Shown in pieces: positions 7,146 through 8,147 of a DNA stretch of 8,147 nucleotides (its first letter is position 1; each line of letters starts with the position of its first letter). Below the pieces are notes generated by a model. The model made no database searches and was not told where the DNA came from. It worked only from the letters and a program-made list of their open reading frames with translations. Source of the stretch: Bacteroidales bacterium (GTDB lineage Bacteria > Bacteroidota > Bacteroidia > Bacteroidales > UBA932); contig JAILDI010000196.1 in NCBI GenBank assembly GCA_024689525.1, positions 1-8,147 on the forward strand, in the 5' to 3' direction. The position numbers and the translations under genes were made by a program.

Positions 7146-8147
7146 TTAGTTTGAACCGTAGCCGGGATTCTGGACAAGGTTGGTGTTCAGTTTGATCTCA
7201 TCGGCAGGGATGGGCCACAGGAAAGCCCTGTCGGTCGCCTTCATGTTGCGTGCGTCGTAGTAGTCTCCGCGCATAACGGCGTTCTTGGACAGAGTACCGT
7301 TCTGTGCTTCACGGCTGTCAAAGCCTAATCCCCAACGCTTGAGGCAGGTCCAGCGCTTGCCCTCGCCCACCGTCTCGCGGAACCATTCATTCTGGATGTC
7401 TTCCAGCTGGCCGCCGGACTTGGTGGCGCTGCGGGCTGTCTGAAGGATGTTGATCGTGGTCTTCGCCGCAGGGATTTTGTCCTGCATTGCCTCAGCCTCA
7501 GCTTTAATCAGATACATTTCACTGATCATGAAAGGCTTGCACATCTGCACACCGTTGGGAACGTCGCCGGAATAGAGGTTGGAGTTTCCAAGGTACTTCA
7601 CGAAGGTATAGAAGTCACCCCTGTAGTAGGAGCCGTTAACCTCCGAGTAGTAGTCGGTCGTGGTGAACCAAACGGCTTTGCGGATATCGGTTCCGCTGTA
7701 GCTGTCGATGAGCTTCTTCGTGGGAAGGAACAGCGAGCGGAAGCAGGTGCCGTGGTCCTTGGAAGAGAACATGCTGGTGTACACGCTGGTGGCGTTGGGT
7801 GTCTCCTGGAGAGAGCCGTAAAGCTGCATGATCGCTTCAGTACCGACGTCGTTGCGGAATTCTTCCTTAAGTTTGTCGGACGTGTTGGACAGCGTGTATT
7901 TCCCGGTGGAAATGACCTTTCCGGCGTATGTCGCCGCATTGGCATAATCCTTAGTGTCCAGGAAATAACGGGCATAGAGCGCGTTCACACAGTCGATGGT
8001 GGGATAATCGGCCTGAAGCTCTCCGGCGACATCGGCCAGATAGAGAGCTGCGGAATCCAGATCTTCCTTGATCTGATCGTACACCTCGTGGACGGTATTC
8101 CTGGCCGGACGGGCATAAAGGTCGAACTCCAGCACCAGGGGAACGCC
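7146..8147 (-). CDS. SusD/RagB-family nutrient-binding outer-membrane lipoprotein (5' end outside window)
   Basis: The frame is open to the window edge and reads GVPLVLEFD at the boundary, a stretch common in the middle of SusD proteins. The internal GTG at 8135 is therefore not the true start. The 333 residues present are the C-terminal two thirds of a family usually near 500 residues. Recognisable parts (fragment numbering) are the helical TPR-like segment around 54-86 (CVNALYARYFLDTKDYANAA), the MISEMYLIKAEAEAM helix near 207-221, the FRETVGEGKRWTCLKRWGL signature near 256-274, and the closing WPIPADEI and NLVQNPGY motifs. SusD-like proteins sit as a lid over a SusC-type TonB-dependent barrel and capture glycans or, as in RagB, peptides. 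The signal peptide and lipid-attachment cysteine would lie outside the window. Its partner susC is expected immediately upstream. Confidence 0.96.
   Translation of the reverse strand, partial: GVPLVLEFDLYARPARNTVHEVYDQIKEDLDSAALYLADVAGELQADYPTIDCVNALYARYFLDTKDYANAATYAGKVISTGKYTLSNTSDKLKEEFRNDVGTEAIMQLYGSLQETPNATSVYTSMFSSKDHGTCFRSLFLPTKKLIDSYSGTDIRKAVWFTTTDYYSEVNGSYYRGDFYTFVKYLGNSNLYSGDVPNGVQMCKPFMISEMYLIKAEAEAMQDKIPAAKTTINILQTARSATKSGGQLEDIQNEWFRETVGEGKRWTCLKRWGLGFDSREAQNGTLSKNAVMRGDYYDARNMKATDRAFLWPIPADEIKLNTNLVQNPGYGSN

Noticed and set aside
1..8147. Search for promoters, rho-independent terminators, tRNA or rRNA genes, CRISPR arrays, insertion sequences and base-level repeats
   Set aside because: Coding sequence fills the window with gaps of at most 18 bases. 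No hairpin followed by a T run, no TTTG/TAnnTTTG promoter pair in a gap and no repeat array could be seen by eye.

Overview
The window reads as part of a Bacteroidota chromosome, most likely Bacteroidales. The evidence is a RagB/SusD-family lipoprotein, short Bacteroidota lipoprotein signals, a type IX secretion (T9SS) C-terminal sorting domain, a PorV/PorQ-family barrel, and gene starts without clear Shine-Dalgarno sequences. The fairly GC-rich coding sequence would fit an Alistipes-like or related uncultured gut lineage, but that placement is inference.

All six genes lie on the minus strand, so the operon reads from high to low coordinates. In order they are: the C-terminal part of a SusD-like protein (7146-8147, 5' end outside the window); a 297-residue lipoprotein with a Calx-beta-like module (6240-7133); a 713-residue multi-repeat lipoprotein (4080-6221); a 228-residue uncharacterised exported protein (3381-4067); an 891-residue S8 subtilisin-like peptidase with a T9SS C-terminal domain (702-3377); and a PorV/PorQ-family outer-membrane protein whose 3' end lies outside the window (1-698). 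The gaps are 12, 18, 12, 3 and 3 bases. There is no room for internal promoters or terminators, and no unannotated stretch longer than about 20 bases.

Taken together this looks like the downstream half of a SusCD-type uptake operon. A SusC/RagA TonB-dependent transporter would be expected just beyond the right edge. The only degradative enzyme visible is a peptidase rather than a glycoside hydrolase, so a peptide or protein substrate (RagAB-like use) is the simplest reading. The two lipoproteins occupy the position where surface binding proteins usually sit. The most notable points are the peptidase's combination of a lipoprotein signal with a T9SS sorting domain, and the very tight linkage of that cargo to a gene of the family that includes the T9SS shuttle PorV. 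No RNA genes, CRISPR arrays, mobile elements or nucleotide-level repeats were recognised.
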